64,000 bases of DNA from Flavobacterium akiainvivens (lineage in GTDB: Bacteria > Bacteroidota > Bacteroidia > Flavobacteriales > Flavobacteriaceae): contig NZ_LIYD01000005.1 in assembly GCF_001278115.1 (NCBI RefSeq), forward strand, positions 4,457,260 to 4,521,259, written 5' to 3'. Shown here piece after piece: positions 60,382-64,000 of the stretch. The notes below the pieces were generated by a model. That model was not told the DNA's origin. It saw nothing but the letters and a program-made list of their open reading frames with translations, and made no database searches. The position numbers were made by a program, and so were the translations under genes. Position 1 is the first letter of the stretch, and the number at the start of each line of letters is the position of its first letter.

Positions 60382-63300
60382 ATGATTAAAAGATTACTGC
60401 TGATTATCAGTTTTTTAGCATTCTACAGTAATGCATTTTCAAGCGAATCTGCTTCAAAAATGCCTGTTGCCCCCCCTAATGATGATTGTGCCAATGCTAC
60501 GGTACTTACGGTTAATGCCGGTACTGCGTGTACAAGTAGTGCAACTGTTTCATTTACAGCTGCTACAGCTTCTGCCGGTGTACCCGCGGCAACCTGCGCC
60601 CTGCCTACAGCCAGCGCCCAGGATGTTTGGTACCAGTTTACGGCAACAGCCAGTGTGCACAGTATAGGGCTATCCGGTTTTACGGGCACTGCCCAACCGG
60701 TTGTAATGTCTTTATACCAAGGAGGTTGCAGCAGTCTTGAGCAGCTTTTTTGTAGTGCCAATAACGTTATAATTGCTAATAACCTTACTATAGGCCAAAC
60801 GTATCTGGTACGCTTATATTTTAACCTTGCAAGCCCCGGTCTTTCAACAAGTTTCAATATTTGTGTTACTACACCACCACCGTCAAGTAACCTTGACTGT
60901 AGTATAAACACTATTAACTACAGCTTTGAAACTCCTACCCCTTTAACCGGCGGAAATGGCCCTACTTTTATCAATCATAATACCGTACAGGGCTGGAGGA
61001 CAACTGCTAACGACCAGGTAATGGAGTACTGGCCGTCACCATCTTATGAGGGTGTAAGCGCTTACCAGGGTACGCAATATATTGAGCTTAACGCTAATGC
61101 TAACCAGGGTACAATGGGTGTGTATCAGGATTTTAGCACACCGCAGCCCACTATTTTTACCGTTAAGTTTGCCCACCGCGGCAGGATGGGTACCGATACC
61201 TGTAAACTGCTTGCAGGCCCTCCGGGAGGTCCTTATGATGAGGTATATACAGCTATGACAAGCAACACGGCGTGGGTATACCACGGCCAGGCTCCAATGA
61301 CGGCTATTACATATACCGTTCCTGATGACCAGCCTATTACACGATTTTATTTTCAGGCGGTTTCAACAGCTACGGGAGATACCAGCGTAGGTAACTTCCT
61401 GGATGCCATTAGTTTTACTGCAACAAATATAATCCTTACGCCAAACCCTTCTTACATGGTTTGTGGCGAACTTTCAATGGATATTTCAGCTACCGGTTTT
61501 GGTACCTGGACGGCCCACGCCGATAACCCTTCTCCTGTAACCATTGCCGACCCAACTTCTCAAAGTACTACACTTTCTAACTTTGGCGAGCCGGGTACAT
61601 ACTATTTTGACTGGGGTACAGAGAACTGTATCAGTACATTAGAGGTTACTTTTACGGGCCCTGAGCCTGATACACCTGCGGTTACAAACGTTACGTACTG
61701 CCAGGGGCAAACCGCTGAGCCATTGCAGGCAGTTATTGATGAGGGCAATACACAAACCTGGTATTTTGCCGGAAATATGTATGACAGCCCGCCAACACCA
61801 AGTACGGCTACTTTAGGCACACTTACCTATTATGTAAGCCAAACGTCACCTAATGGTTGCGAGAGTATACCTGGGCCAATAACAGTAACCATCAGTACAC
61901 CAGGACCTTCTGTAACCGGTTTTACACTTCCGGCCGCTGTTTGTACAGGTACTCCTAATGTGCAGCCTACACTTGCATCGGGCTTTACTACAGGAGGTAC
62001 ATTCAGTTCAACCACCGGGTTGGATATTGACGCTGCAACCGGCGAAATTGATTTAACAACCAGTACGCCGGGCACTTATACTGTTACGTATACTTATGCA
62101 CCACAGGCAGGTAACTGCCTTACTGCAGGCAGTAGTACTGCTACTATTATCATAAATGCCGCCCCTGAACTGGTTGAGCCTGATGGTCTTGAAACCTGTG
62201 ACGATAACTTTGACGGCTTTGCTGTTTTTAACCTTACTACAGCAGGTAACCAGGCAATTAACGGCCAAACCGGATTGACTGTTACCTATCACGATAACCT
62301 TGATAATGCGCAAACAGGAAACAGCCCTATTGATACACCAACGGCCTACCTTTCTGAAGTAGCAAATACACAAACGGTTTACATCAGGGCTATACAGGCC
62401 GGTACTACCACAAACTGTTATTCGGTTGAAGAAGTGGTGCTTACGGTACACCCAAGGCCTGCTGTTCCGGTAATTGAAGATTATATTTTGTGTGATGACC
62501 CTGCCACAACAGGTAATGTTGCTACGTTTGATTTAACTACTAAGTCTGATGAAGCTACAGGCGGTGTAACAGGTGTAACTGTTACTTATTATAACAGCGA
62601 GGCTGATGCACAGTCTGATACCGATGCTATTGATACTCCTGATGATTATACCAATACTGCTTCGCCTGAAACTATATGGGTAAGGCTTGAAAATGAATTT
62701 GGGTGTATAACGGTGTCGTCTTTTGATTTGATAGTTAACCCGTTACCGGTAATCAACACTTCGCTCGAACCTTTCCGTGAATGTGAAGAAGCAACCGGGC
62801 AGGGGGTATTCAACCTTACAAATATTGCCTCTGAAGTTGTAAACGGGGCATCGGGTTATACCGTTACATTCTATGCTACACAAAATGAGGCAGATGCAGG
62901 CGATGTTGCTGATGCTTTACCGGCTTCTTACACCACAATAAGCACTACTGTTTATGCGCGTATTGTAAACAATACTACACAGTGTACCACTACCACTCCT
63001 GTTGAACTTGAGGTAGTTGCTGCGCCTGAACTAATTGCTGCCACACCGCTTGAAGCCTGTGACGGTAATAACGATGGTTTTGCGGTATTTAACCTTACAC
63101 CGGCTGGTAACGAGGTTGTTAACGGACAAATCGGACTGTTGGTAACCTACCACGAAACGGCTGACGATGCCCAGTTTGGAGATAATGATTTAAGTGCAGG
63201 TCAGATTGCTGCTTATAATAGCGTAAGCCAGAATATATACATACGTGTGGTGCAGCAAGGTACAACAGATGAGTGTGCTTCTGTAGCGGTAGTACAGTTG

Positions 63301-64000
63301 ATAGTACACGAAACGCCTGAGATCCCTTCCTTAACTCCCTACATTCTTTGCGACGACAACAACTCGCCAGACGGAGTTGAGATTTTTGACCTGACTACTA
63401 AGAACGGCGAGGCTACGTCAGACCCTGATGCAGAGGTAAGCTGGTATGCTACAGAAGGCGATGCCATTGCCGGCACAAGCCCGTTGGCCGATGCCACGGC
63501 ACACGAGAGTGCCACGGGCGAGGTTTGGGTACGCGTAGAGAACGGCTTTGGCTGTTCAGATGTGGCGGTGCTGCAGCTGGTAGTAAACCCGCTACCTGTA
63601 ATTGCGCAGAACATGGACCCGTTCTATGCGTGTGAAGACACCCCTGGGGTAGGCCTTTTTGATTTTGACGAGATCGACCCTGTAATCACGCAGGGCGCGG
63701 CAGGCTATTCGGTAGCGTACTATGCCACGATGGAAGATGCCGTAGCCGGCGCTGATGACAACTATTTAGTGTCGCCTTACGCCTCACCAAATGCCACAAT
63801 CTATGCGAGGGTAGAAGACGTAGCTACCGGTTGTACGATTATCAGCCCTGTAACGTTAGAAGTACTGCCTGCACCAATCGCCCCTGAATTAGCCGCCCTT
63901 GAAGAGTGCGACCCTAACAACGACGGCTTTGCGGTATTCAACCTGAGCAGCACAATAGCGTTTATCGAGTCGGCACTGGGCGGCACGGTAACGGTAACGG
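60382..64000 (+). CDS. Giant repetitive surface protein, 5' part
   Basis: Open from the ATG at 60382 to the window end, about 1206 residues so far. A signal peptide (MIKRLLLIISFLAFYSNAFS) precedes an NDDCANAT-type beta domain (about 60460-60880), a MAM/choice-of-anchor-like segment (60890-61430), Ig-like segments (61430-62150) and a series of ~94-residue repeats, each with a conserved Cys (ETCDDNFDGFAVFNL, YILCDD..FDL, EECDPNNDGFAVFNL). Three repeat types alternate A-B-C with a period of about 850-860 bases. Such proteins in Flavobacteria usually end in a T9SS type B sorting domain, which would lie beyond the window. An adhesin role is likely. Confidence 0.88.
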   Translation, partial: MIKRLLLIISFLAFYSNAFSSESASKMPVAPPNDDCANATVLTVNAGTACTSSATVSFTAATASAGVPAATCALPTASAQDVWYQFTATASVHSIGLSGFTGTAQPVVMSLYQGGCSSLEQLFCSANNVIIANNLTIGQTYLVRLYFNLASPGLSTSFNICVTTPPPSSNLDCSINTINYSFETPTPLTGGNGPTFINHNTVQGWRTTANDQVMEYWPSPSYEGVSAYQGTQYIELNANANQGTMGVYQDFSTPQPTIFTVKFAHRGRMGTDTCKLLAGPPGGPYDEVYTAMTSNTAWVYHGQAPMTAITYTVPDDQPITRFYFQAVSTATGDTSVGNFLDAISFTATNIILTPNPSYMVCGELSMDISATGFGTWTAHADNPSPVTIADPTSQSTTLSNFGEPGTYYFDWGTENCISTLEVTFTGPEPDTPAVTNVTYCQGQTAEPLQAVIDEGNTQTWYFAGNMYDSPPTPSTATLGTLTYYVSQTSPNGCESIPGPITVTISTPGPSVTGFTLPAAVCTGTPNVQPTLASGFTTGGTFSSTTGLDIDAATGEIDLTTSTPGTYTVTYTYAPQAGNCLTAGSSTATIIINAAPELVEPDGLETCDDNFDGFAVFNLTTAGNQAINGQTGLTVTYHDNLDNAQTGNSPIDTPTAYLSEVANTQTVYIRAIQAGTTTNCYSVEEVVLTVHPRPAVPVIEDYILCDDPATTGNVATFDLTTKSDEATGGVTGVTVTYYNSEADAQSDTDAIDTPDDYTNTASPETIWVRLENEFGCITVSSFDLIVNPLPVINTSLEPFRECEEATGQGVFNLTNIASEVVNGASGYTVTFYATQNEADAGDVADALPASYTTISTTVYARIVNNTTQCTTTTPVELEVVAAPELIAATPLEACDGNNDGFAVFNLTPAGNEVVNGQIGLLVTYHETADDAQFGDNDLSAGQIAAYNSVSQNIYIRVVQQGTTDECASVAVVQLIVHETPEIPSLTPYILCDDNNSPDGVEIFDLTTKNGEATSDPDAEVSWYATEGDAIAGTSPLADATAHESATGEVWVRVENGFGCSDVAVLQLVVNPLPVIAQNMDPFYACEDTPGVGLFDFDEIDPVITQGAAGYSVAYYATMEDAVAGADDNYLVSPYASPNATIYARVEDVATGCTIISPVTLEVLPAPIAPELAALEECDPNNDGFAVFNLSSTIAFIESALGGTVTVT

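Overview
The window looks like a Bacteroidota chromosome, most likely a Flavobacterium-like member of the Flavobacteriaceae. The evidence is type IX secretion (T9SS) sorting tails, 2TM-domain and LytS/LytTR proteins, DUF3570/DUF4266/DUF4833/DUF6263-type families, an infC gene without an ATG start, many -7 boxes of the Bacteroidota form TAnnTTTG, and lipoproteins with the Cys-Ser/Asn style lipobox. No tRNA, rRNA, CRISPR array, prophage or insertion sequence was recognised.

Layout. 1-3.4 kb: imelysin (3' part), di-heme oxidoreductase and HTTM protein, a probable envelope iron/redox operon. 3.5-8.2 kb: a T9SS-sorted protein, thioredoxin, ApbE flavin transferase, DUF4266 lipoprotein, DUF3570 protein and an Asp-rich lipocalin-like lipoprotein, closed by a terminator. 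8.2-12.9 kb: a large multidomain T9SS cargo. 13.0-14.5 kb: a frameshifted thioredoxin-like gene. 14.5-18.6 kb: a secreted 'asparagine synthetase B'-type protein, ndk, a DUF721 protein and a JmjC/cupin protein. 18.8-23.5 kb: a complete cyanophycin module, with synthetase (cphA) divergent from cyanophycinase (cphB) and isoaspartyl peptidase (iaaA). 24.0-27.7 kb: Crp-type regulator, SDR protein, DUF2254 and DUF4833 proteins. 27.8-31.1 kb: thrS-infC-rpmI-rplT. 31.4-33.5 kb: an AT-rich two-gene island (KAP NTPase plus membrane-anchored GYF_2 protein). 33.9-36.5 kb: periplasmic/lipoprotein trehalase and a RelE/ParE toxin-antitoxin pair. 36.7-40.6 kb: a sensor locus (TPR protein, LytS kinase fused to a 2TM domain, three free 2TM proteins, LytTR regulator). 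40.8-46.1 kb: DoxX, endonuclease V, CsbD, ctaA, CCA-adding enzyme and tsaC. 46.2-53.9 kb: surface polysaccharide genes with two SUKH immunity-like genes, a WaaP-like kinase, a GT2-GT9 fusion and dapD. 54.0-60.2 kb: methyltransferase, DUF6263 lipoprotein, ruvX, mqo and a GH88 hydrolase. 60.4-64.0 kb: the 5' part of a giant repetitive surface protein.

The intergenic DNA is unusual. At least nine families of short word-like repeats, many arranged as inverted pairs, sit between genes, often at convergent gene ends or next to stop codons. In one case a repeat encodes the C-terminal tail of cyanophycinase. The most interesting functional candidates are the KAP-GYF_2 island, the ApbE-DUF4266-DUF3570 envelope redox module and the compact cyanophycin cycle.
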